Assembly: GCA_001464735.1 (NCBI GenBank)
Contig: LNDU01000039.1
Coordinates: forward strand, 1-64,000
Source of the DNA: Nitrospira sp. Ga0074138
GTDB taxonomy: Bacteria > Nitrospirota > Nitrospiria > Nitrospirales > Nitrospiraceae
Length of the DNA: 64,000 nt
Reading direction: 5' to 3'
The translations under genes were made by a program, and so were the position numbers. The notes beneath the pieces were generated by a model, which saw only the letters and a program-made list of their open reading frames with translations, did no database searches and was not told the DNA's origin. This document shows positions 26,738-36,266 of the stretch, piece after piece. Each line of letters opens with the position of its first letter. The stretch's first letter is position 1.

Positions 26738-27324
26738 CGGGACTCCTTCCGTTTCACAGCAAGGACAGGGAGTGCTGAGATGCGGGTGTATGGACCTGCG
26801 CCGGTTAGGAAGTACCGCAACCGTGTGGCTGGTCATACGCATAGAGCTGAAAGAGGTACCACTTACCAGCTGCTGGATGGTACTGGTCACGGTATCGTTC
26901 GCGCGAACGCAGCGTGAGAAGAAAGGCGCGAAGGATGGGATGCGTATTAATCAAGTATACCATATTGAGGCCCATGATAGCGAATCGGTACGCATTGCCT
27001 GTGCATCGAGAGCCACATAACGCTGGTGTGAAGCAGAAAGGGAAAGTCTGAGCGAAAGGAGGTCTTGGAGGTCTATGCATGATGAGGAAGGAAGGATCGA
27101 CCGCCGGAGCCGTCGTAGAACAACGGCTCCGCCAGACGTCTGAAATTTACACATAGCTGTTCACCTCCTTGATTGAAATAAGACGCTATTCGACTCAGGG
27201 GGTTGGACCGTCCTCTGTATTCGTCCACATCCTAGAATACGAACAGTTTCCCTGCTATCTCCTCGAAGGTGGAATTGCGCTCTACATCGATTGGGTGAGA
27301 GCAAAGGCTGGAGAAAAATACGAG
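26738..27324. other. Intergenic region with hairpin and orphan ribosome site
   Basis: A 9-bp perfect stem (CGGAGCCGT/ACGGCTCCG) spans 27105-27131 without a T run. On the minus strand a perfect AAGGAGGTGA lies upstream of an ATG at 27154 opening a 67-codon frame of unconvincing composition (MCKFQTSGGAVVLRRLRR). No gene is called. Confidence 0.35.
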
Positions 27325-28044
27325 TTACTGAGTCTGGAGGTAGGTGAGAATGGCCTCGACACGTCCGTCGACGGAAAGTTTCTGATAAATATGATGCAGG
27401 TGTGTTTTGACGGTATCGATCGACACACACAGCTGTTCGGCGATTTCTTTGTTGCTTCGGCCAGCTGCTGCGCAAACTAATATCTCTCGTTCTCGCTCAG
27501 TCAGGCTGAGGAGCAGGGTAGTGTGGTTCTCGTGGGGTGGTCTGACTGTGCCAGGAAGGTTGTGAACGAAACCGGCTGATATGAGCGGTGACAGGATACG
27601 TTCTCCTTGAGCGGTGGCCCTAATGATGCGGAGGAAGTCGGTCTGGTCGGTGTCCTTCAAGATGTAGCCGAATGCACCGGCCCGCAGCGCGGTCACAATC
27701 CGGATGTCTTCATCATATCGGGCCAAGAGTAATACTCGTGTATCGGGTCTGTGTTGATGGATGAGCCTGGTGATTGATCCCACGTCGAGAATCGGCATAT
27801 CGATGTCGAGTAGAACGATAGTGGGCTGGTGTTCGATCACCAGTCGGTAGGCCTCTCGCCCATCTGTCGCCTCAGTGACAGCGGAGACGTCTCGTTCCTG
27901 TTCCAAGAGCAACCGAAGACCTTGTCTGAATAGTCGTTGCGCCTCCACAATCAGGACTCGGATGGCCCCGCGGCTTGTGCTACGAGTGATTCGATTGGGT
28001 GGATGTCTCTGGCGGCGGTTGGAGGTAACGCTTCCCTCTTTCAT
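27325..28044 (-). CDS. NarL/LuxR-family two-component response regulator
   Basis: This 239-residue DNA-binding response regulator has a receiver domain with the phospho-acceptor Asp in IVLLDIDMP, the conserved Lys in FGYILKD, and a C-terminal LuxR helix-turn-helix (LTEREREILVCAAAGRSNKEIAEQLCVSIDTVKTHLHHIYQ family pattern). An extended basic N-terminus of about 28 residues precedes the receiver. ATG 28044 is preferred because the upstream extension runs into the neighbouring gene in another frame. It lies 85 bp downstream of a membrane protein gene on the same strand. No histidine kinase is nearby. Confidence 0.88.
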   Translation of the reverse strand: MKEGSVTSNRRQRHPPNRITRSTSRGAIRVLIVEAQRLFRQGLRLLLEQERDVSAVTEATDGREAYRLVIEHQPTIVLLDIDMPILDVGSITRLIHQHRPDTRVLLLARYDEDIRIVTALRAGAFGYILKDTDQTDFLRIIRATAQGERILSPLISAGFVHNLPGTVRPPHENHTTLLLSLTEREREILVCAAAGRSNKEIAEQLCVSIDTVKTHLHHIYQKLSVDGRVEAILTYLQTQ

Positions 28045-28129
28045 CTGAGTGCCCCTTGCCGGTGCTCGAAGCCATGCCTCTTCGGCTGATGGCGCGGCTG
28101 GGTACCGGCACAGTCTTTTTGTTTCTGGG

Positions 28130-29080
28130 CTATGCGGCCATACGAAACGCCCAGCGGTCCGCATCGCGTCGTATCTGGTCAAGAGCCCTTGTCTCCCTGT
28201 GTTGCGCCGCCATGGAAAGACCTCCCAAAAAGACGGTGGCCAGCATGAGACCGGCAGCAATCAAGTAGCTCATCGGGATCTCCGGCCATGATGCTGGTTC
28301 CGTAGAGGCGACGGCGATCTCTTGAGAGGTCGCGGGGATAGTCGTCTGTACGGCGACCGCTGCCGAAGTCGTATGGCGTACTGAGGCAAATATCAAGCTT
28401 GCCAGCTGCTCTTGTTGGACCGCGCGTCCTTGTTCGGATCTCGTTTGTACCTGAACTACTTGAACGAGAGCCGCCCCGAGTCGCTCTTGGATTGTTCGCG
28501 CCTGCAGCCAATCCTGCTGGGCAGCCTCGACAATGTGGTGTCCAAGCATGGCTTGCCAGGTCGAGGTGAATTCGTCATGCAAACGTAGTCCTTGGGTTTC
28601 GACCGCGCCGATCATCTTCATGTTGTAGATTGTGCCATACTGATCACCCGACAAAAGGCCATTCCGAGAGCCGCGTTTCGTGAAGTTGACGATAGAACGT
28701 CCCTTGATACCCTCGACGCGCGCCAGGTGATTGGCTGGCACGGTCTGAGCGTGGTGTATCACGGATCCCAAAGCACTTCTCGACCCAGACACAAACTCGT
28801 GGAACGCGAGCGTCGCACGATTCCACTCGGATACAGATTGAGCCATGGCCTGATTGGCTCGGCGCTCGAAGACCGCTTGATCGAGGAGAGCTTGACCAAA
28901 GGTCGGCTGGAGCGTTCTCATCCCGATCTCACTGTTTGCCGGTTGTTCCGACACGAGAGCCTGCGGCCGGACGACTTGATAGGTGCCATTGGCCGCGGCG
29001 AATACTAGCAGTGCTCCACACAGAATGGCACAGAGTCCGACACCCACGATGATATCAATGGTGTTGTAACGGTAGGACAT
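28130..29080 (-). CDS. Two-helix membrane protein with periplasmic domain, possible sensor
   Basis: This 316-residue protein has an N-terminal membrane helix (IIVGVGLCAILCGALLVFAAA), about 210 helical periplasmic residues, a second helix (YLIAAGLMLATVFLGGLSMAA) and a short cytoplasmic tail. That layout is the sensory module of chemoreceptors and sensor kinases, but no signalling domain follows. GGAGGTCGTT precedes ATG 29080. It is adjacent to the response regulator and may pass a signal to it through a separate kinase. That role is inferred from position only. Confidence 0.65.
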   Translation of the reverse strand: MSYRYNTIDIIVGVGLCAILCGALLVFAAANGTYQVVRPQALVSEQPANSEIGMRTLQPTFGQALLDQAVFERRANQAMAQSVSEWNRATLAFHEFVSGSRSALGSVIHHAQTVPANHLARVEGIKGRSIVNFTKRGSRNGLLSGDQYGTIYNMKMIGAVETQGLRLHDEFTSTWQAMLGHHIVEAAQQDWLQARTIQERLGAALVQVVQVQTRSEQGRAVQQEQLASLIFASVRHTTSAAVAVQTTIPATSQEIAVASTEPASWPEIPMSYLIAAGLMLATVFLGGLSMAAQHRETRALDQIRRDADRWAFRMAA

Positions 29081-29645
29081 AACGACCTCCTTGCCATATC
29101 GGACAATCGCAGGTGTGCGACATGTCACGTTGGAATAGGGTCCACGGGCTCACAAGCCCGAGGACAGTATGTGAGAAGAGTCTTACGAGATGATTAGTCA
29201 GGGACGAACTGGAGAAGAGGGCACGTGTACCCTCTTCATTCAATTGCATCTCAGGTCGACGGAAGGTCATGGTCACCACCTCCGAGACGAAGGCGGTTGG
29301 AATCACACTATTTACTCTACGCTCCGATGGTAGACCGGTCAAGGGCGTATGAACCGGTAGTGGGGTCAATCTGAACTGGTATGGTCGCATTTGCATCAAA
29401 CAAAGACTGGTCAATAGTGAACAGCGCTCAATTCAGCCTAGGTGGCATACAATCAGTATGAAATGTACATGCGGTTGCATAACTGAACTCAAACTGATCC
29501 ACCACCATTGCGCCACTACTTCCTGTCCGCAGTTTAATCGGGGCCATCACAGTGAACTTGTTCTGCGAGGCGAGGAAATGCTAGTGTTAATTAGGACTGC
29601 GCCCATCTCCACCGGGTATTCACCAGTGCGTCTGAGGAGCTGACC
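29081..29645. other. Intergenic region upstream of ftsH
   Basis: A minus-strand frame from ATG 29270 has a good GGAGGTG site, but its 71 codons look non-coding at the end. A plus-strand frame at 29458-29643 is Cys/His-rich (MKCTCGCITELKLIHHHC) and ends 2 bp before ftsH; it could be a short zinc-binding leader peptide, but support is weak. Confidence 0.3.
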
Positions 29646-31757
29646 ATGCGCGTGACGGAACAGCAGACGCCAGGTAACGATAGCGATTCCACACTAGACA
29701 GACGCCAGCCACCCGATAGTGCCCGAAAGCGGACTGAGCAGGCGAAGGTGCCGCCGGGTAAGACATGGCTCTGGTTCGTGCTCATCCTACTCGCCAACTT
29801 CTTCCTCGGAAAGTTTCTGATCCCGAGCCCGGAAACGCCAGTCACCGTCCCCTACACTTTCTTTAAGCTGGAGGTAGGGAAGCACAATGTTGCGGCGATC
29901 TACAGTCAGGGGGACACCATCACGGGCCGCTTCACGACAGCTATCACCTATCCGCCGTCGGGCGAAAAGGGTACGGCGTCCAGTGGCGAGGCCAAAACCA
30001 CAGACGAGCGTGGTGCGGTGTCCGGCAGCGTGCCTAAACCCATCAGTGTGTTCACCACGACACTCCCCTCCTTCGTCGATCCCAGCTTGGAACAATTCTT
30101 AATCACAAATGGGGTTGAGATCAGTGCGAAACCGATTCAAGAAGGCGGCAACCCATGGGCGACGATCTTTCTTAGCTTCGGCCCGGGTCTGCTCTTCATC
30201 GGCTTTTATATCTGGCTCTTCCGTCGGGCTGCGCAGCAAGGCGGTGGCATGATGGGCGGAGGATTGATGGGCATGGGCAAGAGCCGAGCTCGCCGCTATG
30301 ACCAGGAGCAAACTGCGAAGGTGACCTTCGAGGATGTTGCCGGCATCGACGAAGCTGAAAACGAGTTGGTCGAGATCGTGGACTTTCTCAAGGATACCAA
30401 GAAGTACACCCGCCTCGGAGGGACGGCTCCTAAAGGCGTGCTGCTGGTGGGCGCGCCGGGGACAGGGAAGACGCTTCTCGCAAAAGCTGTGGCAGGAGAG
30501 GCGGGGGTGCCCTTCTTCTCGATGAGCGCCGCGGAGTTTGTGGAGATGATCGTAGGAGTGGGCGCAGCGAGGGTACGAGATCTCTTCAAGGAGGCGCGCG
30601 AGAATGCCCCTGCGATTGTGTTCATCGACGAACTGGATGCCATCGGGCGCGCACGCGGGCAGGTGGCGATTGGCGGATCCAGTGAGCAGGAGCAAACTTT
30701 GAATCAAATCTTGACCGAAATGGACGGGTTCTCGAGTCGGCAAGGTATCATCGTATTGGCGGCAACCAACCAGCCTGACGTATTAGACAAAGCGCTCCTG
30801 CGCCCCGGACGCTTCGACCGGCGCGTCGTTGTCAATCTCCCAGACAGGACAGGCCGAGAGGCGATCCTGAAAGTCCACACCCGCAATGTACCGCTGGCGA
30901 GCGACGCAATACTGGGAAACCTGGCCGCCATGACGCCGGGGCTTTCGGGGGCCGACCTGAAGAATCTGGTCAATGAGGCTGCATTACTGGGAGCTCGCCG
31001 CGAGCAACAGGAGGTCCGGCACAAGGACTTCCTCGATGCGCTAGAGAAGATCGTGCTCGGCCCCGAACGCCCAATACTCATGAGCCGGTCCGACCGGGAA
31101 CGCATCGCCTACCATGAGGGTGGACATGCCATTCTCGGTCTCGTGGTCTCTGGGGCCGATCCAGTGAACCGGGTTACGATCGTGCCACGTGGGCAGGCGC
31201 TCGGCGTCACCTATCAGCGCCCAGACAGCGACCGCTACAACTATCCGGAAGCCTATTTACGCGCGAAAATTGTTGGCATGCTGGGAGGGCGGGCAGCCGA
31301 GGAGCTTGTCTACGGGACCAGGACCACTGGGGCCGAAAACGACATCGAGCAAGCCACCGGTCTCGCCCGCCGAATGGTCACCCGTTGGGGCATGAGTGAT
31401 CGGCTTGGCCTCGTGCAGCTCGCGCCAAGAGAGAACCCCTACCTGAGCGGCCTAACCGGGTATGGAGATGCGAGGCCGTTCAGCGAGGAGACGGCTCAAG
31501 TCATCGACGCTGAGGTGCTTAAGATTATTGGCGAGAGCTACGACGAGGCTCGGCGGCTTCTCAGCAGGTATCGCAAGCAACTTGATTTACTTGCCGAAGC
31601 CTTGCTCGCGCGCGAGACCCTCAACGAACAGGAGATTCTTGATGTGACGGGGCTCCCTCATGCGCCGGCCCTAGAGACTGGAATGTTGCCTCAGCCCGGC
31701 GCTGGCAGCAGGAGTGCGGACTCCTCCCGTGAGGAGTCCGCAGCGCGAATATCATAG
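29646..31757 (+). CDS. ftsH: ATP-dependent zinc metalloprotease FtsH
   Basis: FtsH is a hexameric membrane AAA+ protease that degrades misfolded membrane proteins and short-lived regulators. In this 703-residue chain, two membrane helices ([19 protein letters not shown] and [18 protein letters not shown]) enclose a periplasmic domain. The AAA+ part has Walker A GAPGTGKT near 269, Walker [12 protein letters not shown] and the second region of homology ([19 protein letters not shown]). The zinc site HEGGH is at about 490-494. The periplasmic part has a Gly/Ser-rich insert of about 40 residues. A strong hairpin lies in the last codons. It converges with nhaA. Confidence 0.96.
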   Translation: MRVTEQQTPGNDSDSTLDRRQPPDSARKRTEQAKVPPGKTWLWFVLILLANFFLGKFLIPSPETPVTVPYTFFKLEVGKHNVAAIYSQGDTITGRFTTAITYPPSGEKGTASSGEAKTTDERGAVSGSVPKPISVFTTTLPSFVDPSLEQFLITNGVEISAKPIQEGGNPWATIFLSFGPGLLFIGFYIWLFRRAAQQGGGMMGGGLMGMGKSRARRYDQEQTAKVTFEDVAGIDEAENELVEIVDFLKDTKKYTRLGGTAPKGVLLVGAPGTGKTLLAKAVAGEAGVPFFSMSAAEFVEMIVGVGAARVRDLFKEARENAPAIVFIDELDAIGRARGQVAIGGSSEQEQTLNQILTEMDGFSSRQGIIVLAATNQPDVLDKALLRPGRFDRRVVVNLPDRTGREAILKVHTRNVPLASDAILGNLAAMTPGLSGADLKNLVNEAALLGARREQQEVRHKDFLDALEKIVLGPERPILMSRSDRERIAYHEGGHAILGLVVSGADPVNRVTIVPRGQALGVTYQRPDSDRYNYPEAYLRAKIVGMLGGRAAEELVYGTRTTGAENDIEQATGLARRMVTRWGMSDRLGLVQLAPRENPYLSGLTGYGDARPFSEETAQVIDAEVLKIIGESYDEARRLLSRYRKQLDLLAEALLARETLNEQEILDVTGLPHAPALETGMLPQPGAGSRSADSSREESAARIS
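31715..31742 (+). terminator. Strong hairpin at 3' end of ftsH (terminator or mRNA-protecting structure)
   Basis: A perfect 12-bp stem with a 4-nt loop lies inside the last codons of ftsH. A second hairpin of related sequence (GATCCTC/GAGGATC) follows at 31790-31806. Neither has a good T run, so 3'-end protection or an element insertion is as likely as termination. Confidence 0.4.
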
Positions 31758-31895
31758 AAAGCCTCACCTAGCTTGCTTAAGCGGACCGAGATCCTCCGTG
31801 AGGATCGGACCAAAAGGAGGGCTGCATACCAAGGCCCTCGTCACACTATCGAACAGATCCTTACTCAGCTGCGTGAGGTCACGACTCTCGTTGCT

Positions 31896-33080
31896 TCAAC
31901 CATTAGTTGGCGGGACTTTCTTGAGTGTCAACCAGAGCACCACATAACCGGCTATTGCGGAGAGGAGTGATCCAAGCAGAACACCAATGCGCTCATCAAA
32001 TAATGCAGGTCGCTGCAGTTCCTCAAAGGCGAGCGCACCGATAAATAGACTCATGGTGAAGCCGATTCCGCACAATATGGCGACCCCGTAAAGCTGTATC
32101 GCTGTGATCCCCATCGGCAGGCGGGCAATCCCCAGCAGAGTCCCCACTATGCAAAACAGAAAGACTCCCAATTGCTTGCCCAGAAACAACCCCAGTGTAA
32201 TGCCGAGGGAGACCGGGTGGGTGAGACTTTCCATGGACACCTCATTCAGGGAGATTCCGGCATTAAAGAAGGCAAAGAGTGGCAAGGTGACAAAGGCCAC
32301 CGCCGTGTGAAGTTCATGCTCCAGGATGCGGAGCGGTGAGTGAGCTCGATTCTTGGGGTCAGTGAGTGGAATAAACATCGCGAGAAGGACGCCAGCAAGG
32401 GTCGCATGCACACCGGACTTCAGCACGGCGACCCACATCACGAGGCCCACTAAGGCATAGAGGGGAATGGCCGTCACGCCACTACGGTTCAGAAGCAGCA
32501 GGACCACGAGACAGCCGCCAGCGGTCCACATCATGGCCGGAGAGAGATTCGCGGTGAAAAAGAGCGCAATGATGATGATGGCGCCGACATCATCAAAAAT
32601 CGCGAGCGACACCAAAAATACTTTCAGCGAAAGCGGGACCCGTTGACCCAGCAGGGAGAGAATTCCCAAGGAGAAGGCCGTATCAGTGGCGATGGGAATC
32701 GCCCAGCCGGCCATACCGGCCGGATTCTCAGAGTTGACCCACCAGTAGATAAATCCAGGAACCACCATCCCACCCAGAGCGCCCATGGCTGGAAGCCCAA
32801 CGTTGGCTGTATCGGACAGTTCCCCTTCTATGATCTCCCGTTTCAGCTCCATCCCGACCAGAAAGAAAAATAGCACCATCAGGCCATCGTTGATCCAGAG
32901 CAGAAGAGGTTTGTGAATCTGCAAGTTCCCAAGCTGAACCCCGACTGGAATCTGCAGGAGGCTGTCATACAGATGATTCAGACCGGTATTGGCGCAAATC
33001 ATGGCGAGTCCTGCGGCCAGCATCAGCAGAATGCCACTGGCGGATTCCAGTTTAAGGAACGTGCGAATATTACTCATCAT
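31896..33080 (-). CDS. nhaA: Na+/H+ antiporter NhaA
   Basis: NhaA exports Na+ in exchange for protons at the inner membrane. This 394-residue protein has about twelve helices. The ion-binding Asp pair is in AIFDDVGAI and the helix IV motif is ATDTAFSLG, both standard for NhaA. It has normal length for the family and starts with MMSN at 33080. It is convergent with ftsH and has no operon partner. Confidence 0.95.
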   Translation of the reverse strand: MMSNIRTFLKLESASGILLMLAAGLAMICANTGLNHLYDSLLQIPVGVQLGNLQIHKPLLLWINDGLMVLFFFLVGMELKREIIEGELSDTANVGLPAMGALGGMVVPGFIYWWVNSENPAGMAGWAIPIATDTAFSLGILSLLGQRVPLSLKVFLVSLAIFDDVGAIIIIALFFTANLSPAMMWTAGGCLVVLLLLNRSGVTAIPLYALVGLVMWVAVLKSGVHATLAGVLLAMFIPLTDPKNRAHSPLRILEHELHTAVAFVTLPLFAFFNAGISLNEVSMESLTHPVSLGITLGLFLGKQLGVFLFCIVGTLLGIARLPMGITAIQLYGVAILCGIGFTMSLFIGALAFEELQRPALFDERIGVLLGSLLSAIAGYVVLWLTLKKVPPTNG

Positions 33081-33616
33081 TCCGGTGCCATCGCGTTCGG
33101 TGTCCAGAATTTTCCGATCGTCTCGGGTGCCGTATTCCAGCTCCTACTATGGCACTCTGCACATACCACGACCGCTATGGCAATACGAGAGTGTTGCGGC
33201 GAGAAGGACCTACCGACACCGACGATCTGATAGTCAGGTCATCCCAACAAGATGATTGATGAAGGATGAATTCGAGAGAAGACCACCTTAGTCTGTTTCT
33301 TGTCGAGTGGGTTTCATGTTTCGATCATGGACGTGGCCTCCCAATGCGGCTTTTCACTGATCGCATGAATATGGGCCATACATCGCTCCATTGACACAAC
33401 CAGGGTAGATCTGTAGGCTCATCACATGACGTACTGAGCCATCGCTGACTATCATATCCCTCGCGCAAATCCTTCCTATACCGTTCTTGCGCGTCTGATT
33501 CCCCGGTCGTCGCCGCTTCTACGCCTGAGTTTCCACGATTGTCTCTCTGCCGAGCACGCCAGAGGGTCTTGCCGTCGAGAGGAGTGGAGACCTCATCTTC
33601 TCACCAAGGAGTCCAT
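33081..33616. other. Intergenic region
   Basis: No gene or repeat is recognised in this stretch between nhaA and the CsbD-like gene. Promoters for both flanking genes presumably lie here but no convincing hexamer pair was found. Confidence 0.4.
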
Positions 33617-33859
33617 ATGAATAAGGAGCAATTCGGGCAATTCTGGGAGCAACTTAAAACGCCGCTCAAGGCCAAGTGGGTGAACATCACTGATGCGGAT
33701 CTCATTGAAATTAAAGGAGATCTTGACAGGTTTGAGACAGTCATCCAGAAGCGGTATGGGGAACTCCAGAAAGATGAGGTGGCGACATGGGCGAACCGTC
33801 GCTACTCCCATTGGACGGGGAACTATATTGGATATAAAGATGCAGCCCCGGGGGTGTAG
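33617..33859 (+). CDS. CsbD-like stress protein
   Basis: This 80-residue protein has the CsbD-family layout: an amphipathic helix start (MNKEQFGQFWEQLKTPLKAKW), then LTDADL-like ITDADLIEIKGDLDRFETVIQKRYG. In other bacteria CsbD is induced in general stress; its biochemical role is unknown. ATG 33617 has AAGGAG upstream. It lies 53 bp before another small gene, probably the same transcript. Confidence 0.8.
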   Translation: MNKEQFGQFWEQLKTPLKAKWVNITDADLIEIKGDLDRFETVIQKRYGELQKDEVATWANRRYSHWTGNYIGYKDAAPGV

Positions 33860-33912
33860 GCAAGCAGTTATTCGACGGCAGGACAACGGCCGTATTTACT
33901 GAGGGAGCGAAC

Positions 33913-34257
33913 ATGAAGCGAATCGTGATTAATAGGAGTTACGACGAATTCTGCATCAGCCATAAGGCGCTGATTCGGCTGCGGGAACTAGGCCAACCTC
34001 AGGCGCTGGCGGAGACGGATCGCGGTGCCTATTGGCCGCAGGCAGCAGGGCCGCGTGAACCAAGCTTGAATCAGTATGGAAAGCTCATCCCGCGGGATGA
34101 TGAGAACCTGGTTCGTGTGGTGGAAGAACTTCTGGAAGCAGCCGATGGACATGCGGCCAAGCTCAAAGTCGTATCCATCCCTGACGACGTGAACTGGGTA
34201 ATTGCCAAGACCGAGGGTGGTGAACAGGTGAGCGAAGTTCACCGTACGTGGGGATAA
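33913..34257 (+). CDS. Hypothetical protein
   Basis: This 114-residue cytoplasmic protein begins MKRIVINRSYDEFCISHKALIRL and ends with a strand-rich part (KLKVVSIPDDVNWVIAKTEGGEQVSEVHRTW). The pattern is reminiscent of small conserved bacterial proteins of unknown function that start with MKxIVIN. GGGAGCG precedes the ATG. It follows the CsbD-like gene and is closed by a perfect terminator. Confidence 0.75.
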   Translation: MKRIVINRSYDEFCISHKALIRLRELGQPQALAETDRGAYWPQAAGPREPSLNQYGKLIPRDDENLVRVVEELLEAADGHAAKLKVVSIPDDVNWVIAKTEGGEQVSEVHRTWG

Positions 34258-34300
34258 GTGTAGGAGTCAGATTCGACGAAAACTGCATTCCGAATGGATT

Positions 34301-34330
34301 AAAGGGGCGCTTCGAGTGAAGCGCCCCTTT
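34301..34330. terminator. Bidirectional rho-independent terminator
   Basis: A perfect 13-bp stem (AAAGGGGCGCTTC and its complement) with a GAGT loop has A and T runs at its two ends. It can stop transcription from both convergent neighbours, the gene ending at 34257 and the RRM gene ending at 34358. Confidence 0.9.
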
Positions 34331-34357
34331 CATATTCAGACAGAATGTGTAGTGCGA

Positions 34358-34681
34358 TTAATAGCGGTTTCGGTCGCGCCCTCCACCACCGAATCGTGAG
34401 CCGCCTCCACCCGCACCGCCGCCGGAACGTGGCTCCATTGGCTTCGCTTCATTCACGGTCAATGACCGTCCGTCCATCTGTGACCCGTTCAGGGCAGTGA
34501 TGGCTGCCTTGGCTTCTTCGGCGGTCGCCATTTCAACAAAGCCGAACCCACGTGACTGCCCCGTGAATTTGTCCGCAATCACGCGGGCCGATTCGACCGT
34601 GCCGTGCTCAGCAAACAGGCTGGTGAGTTGAGATTCTGTTGCCGAATAGGGCAATCCACCGACATACAATTTTGAACCCAT
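34358..34681 (-). CDS. RRM-type RNA-binding protein, glycine-rich tail
   Basis: This 107-residue protein has a single RNA recognition motif with RNP2 LYVGGL near the start and RNP1 RGFGFVEM near residue 50. A Gly/Arg-rich tail (GGGAGGGGSRFGGGGRDRNRY) follows. Such proteins act as RNA chaperones and are often cold-induced in bacteria. ATG 34681 has AAGGAGGAA upstream; an in-frame ATG at 34699 overlaps that site and is less likely. Confidence 0.93.
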   Translation of the reverse strand: MGSKLYVGGLPYSATESQLTSLFAEHGTVESARVIADKFTGQSRGFGFVEMATAEEAKAAITALNGSQMDGRSLTVNEAKPMEPRSGGGAGGGGSRFGGGGRDRNRY

Positions 34682-35069
34682 GGGGGTTCCTCCTTCCAAA
34701 ATGACATTGTCCGAGACACGAGAAGGACTTCTAGAGGGGAAGGAGAGGGCCGAAGACGTAGTTGATGAACGACTCAGGTCAGGCTTCCAATCAGATTCTC
34801 GGCAGGAACAACATCGGTGACAGGCCGTTGAAATTCGTGTTTCATGCGAGGCCCTCCGCAGTGAAACATCGACATCCTAACAGGTGTATACAGGAATAGC
34901 TACCCTGAGTACTCGGGGAGGTCAGGACCGTTATCCACCAGCAGGGGCGTGAGGGTTTGACGCATTCCCCGCAAGACCATCGTGCATCTGTACTCCAAAC
35001 GGAAAGCATCTCTGTCGCAAACTCAGAAATGATTGGCTGAATGGGTTACCGGCAGTAGCATACAAAATC
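34682..35069. other. Intergenic region, probable 5' region of the RRM gene
   Basis: About 390 bp between divergent genes. No gene is visible; a long untranslated leader for the RNA-binding protein gene would be typical of cold-regulated genes but cannot be shown here. Confidence 0.35.
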
Positions 35070-35561
35070 ATGATGAGCCGTCGTATCGTAACAGTCCTGG
35101 TGCTGGCGTTGGTCCTCGTCTCTCCTGCGCTTGCCCTGGCCGAGTTCGTCGCGCGGGTCTTGATCGTCCACGAAGGAGATCGCCTCACCATCTATCATCA
35201 AAGCCGAAAGGACATGGTGTATCTTCGCGGGGTGGATTGTCCCGAGCTGAAACAACCCTATGGAAAACAGGCGAAACATGCCACAGCTGCTTATGTCGCC
35301 AATCGCGAGGTTGTCGTACGGGATATGAAACGGGATCGACAGGGTCGGATTACCGCCGATATTTTGTTGCCGGACGGGCGACAGATTGCCCATGAGTTGA
35401 TCAAAGAGGGATTGGCCTGGGTGCAACCGGGAGGGGCTGGCGATCAAGCCCTGAAAGACATGGAAGAACTGGCCAGAGCCGCAGGGACAGGCCTGTGGTC
35501 AGAACCCAATCCCATCTCACCGTGGAAGTGGAAATCCACGAGGCCTGCTCGCCACAAGTAG
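35070..35561 (+). CDS. Thermonuclease-like (SNase family) exported nuclease
   Basis: This 163-residue protein has a signal peptide (TVLVLALVLVSPALALA) and a staphylococcal nuclease fold. Recognisable parts are VYLRGVDCPELKQPYG (family R-L-x-G-[IV]-D-[TC]-P-E), the central GRITADILLPDGRQI and ELIKEGLAWVQPG. The Arg, Asp and Glu of the active site are at expected places. It would cut nucleic acid in the periplasm. No operon partner is seen. Confidence 0.85.
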   Translation: MMSRRIVTVLVLALVLVSPALALAEFVARVLIVHEGDRLTIYHQSRKDMVYLRGVDCPELKQPYGKQAKHATAAYVANREVVVRDMKRDRQGRITADILLPDGRQIAHELIKEGLAWVQPGGAGDQALKDMEELARAAGTGLWSEPNPISPWKWKSTRPARHK

Positions 35562-36266
35562 AATTCTTATTCCACATCTTCTGTGGATAACCATGTGAGC
35601 AAGTCTCAGTATCTTGCGAAAGATGGTGCATATCGCCTGCGTATTTAGCGAAGTGCCTGTTTTATAGGCATCCGCCTCATCTTGATTGAGCCACAACTAA
35701 TAGTGGTACTAGCCTAAGTTACTTGCTTTCTTGCATATTCCTAGGAATATAGCTTGACATGATCTAGGCGACCCACGCCAATGTCGGTGCGCCTGCCACT
35801 AATCCAATGGTTATGCACAGGTTCGACAGCTTTCTGGGGATGACGGCTCTCAGCAACAGGAGCGACGTTTCATCTCTGTCAAGGAGACGAAGAGGAAAAG
35901 ATGGCTCCAGTGAATGGGGGAAAAGATCCAGAGACCAATTTCTCACAGCCAGAGCCGAATGACTGGTCTCAGGCACAATCGTCTCCTTTTCTGAGGGCGA
36001 AACGGTTTGTGAGAGTCCCTACTTCCATCGGTCAAGGAGTCGACCCCTCGTTTCTGATGGAACACCTCGTGTCTGGCATACAAAGAATAAATCCTTTCGA
36101 AAACCAATGTTGAGATAGGTGTTTGTAGGGGCGTTTTGAACGACGTGTGCCGTGAGCATGTTGACGCATGAAGGACCTGTTTGGAGGCACGCGCTCTTCG
36201 ACAGGCAGAGAGCGAACCGACTCGGACACGAACGTTCGAAATGCTCGACTGGCCTGAGCGCCGCCA
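35562..36266. other. Intergenic region with perfect palindrome
   Basis: A 16-bp perfect palindrome lies at 35735-35750 (ATATTCCT/AGGAATAT), followed three bases later by TTGACA at 35754-35759. No good -10 box is seen at the right spacing. Otherwise no gene can be supported before the sortase remnant. Confidence 0.35.

Noticed and set aside
26951..27154. Minus-strand frame with a perfect AAGGAGGTGA site
   Set aside because: Composition is not protein-like and the first codons form a hairpin. Left as an observation, not a gene.
27169..27480. Plus-strand frame overlapping the end of the LuxR regulator gene
   Set aside because: TTG start without a ribosome site, overlapping a well-supported gene on the other strand.
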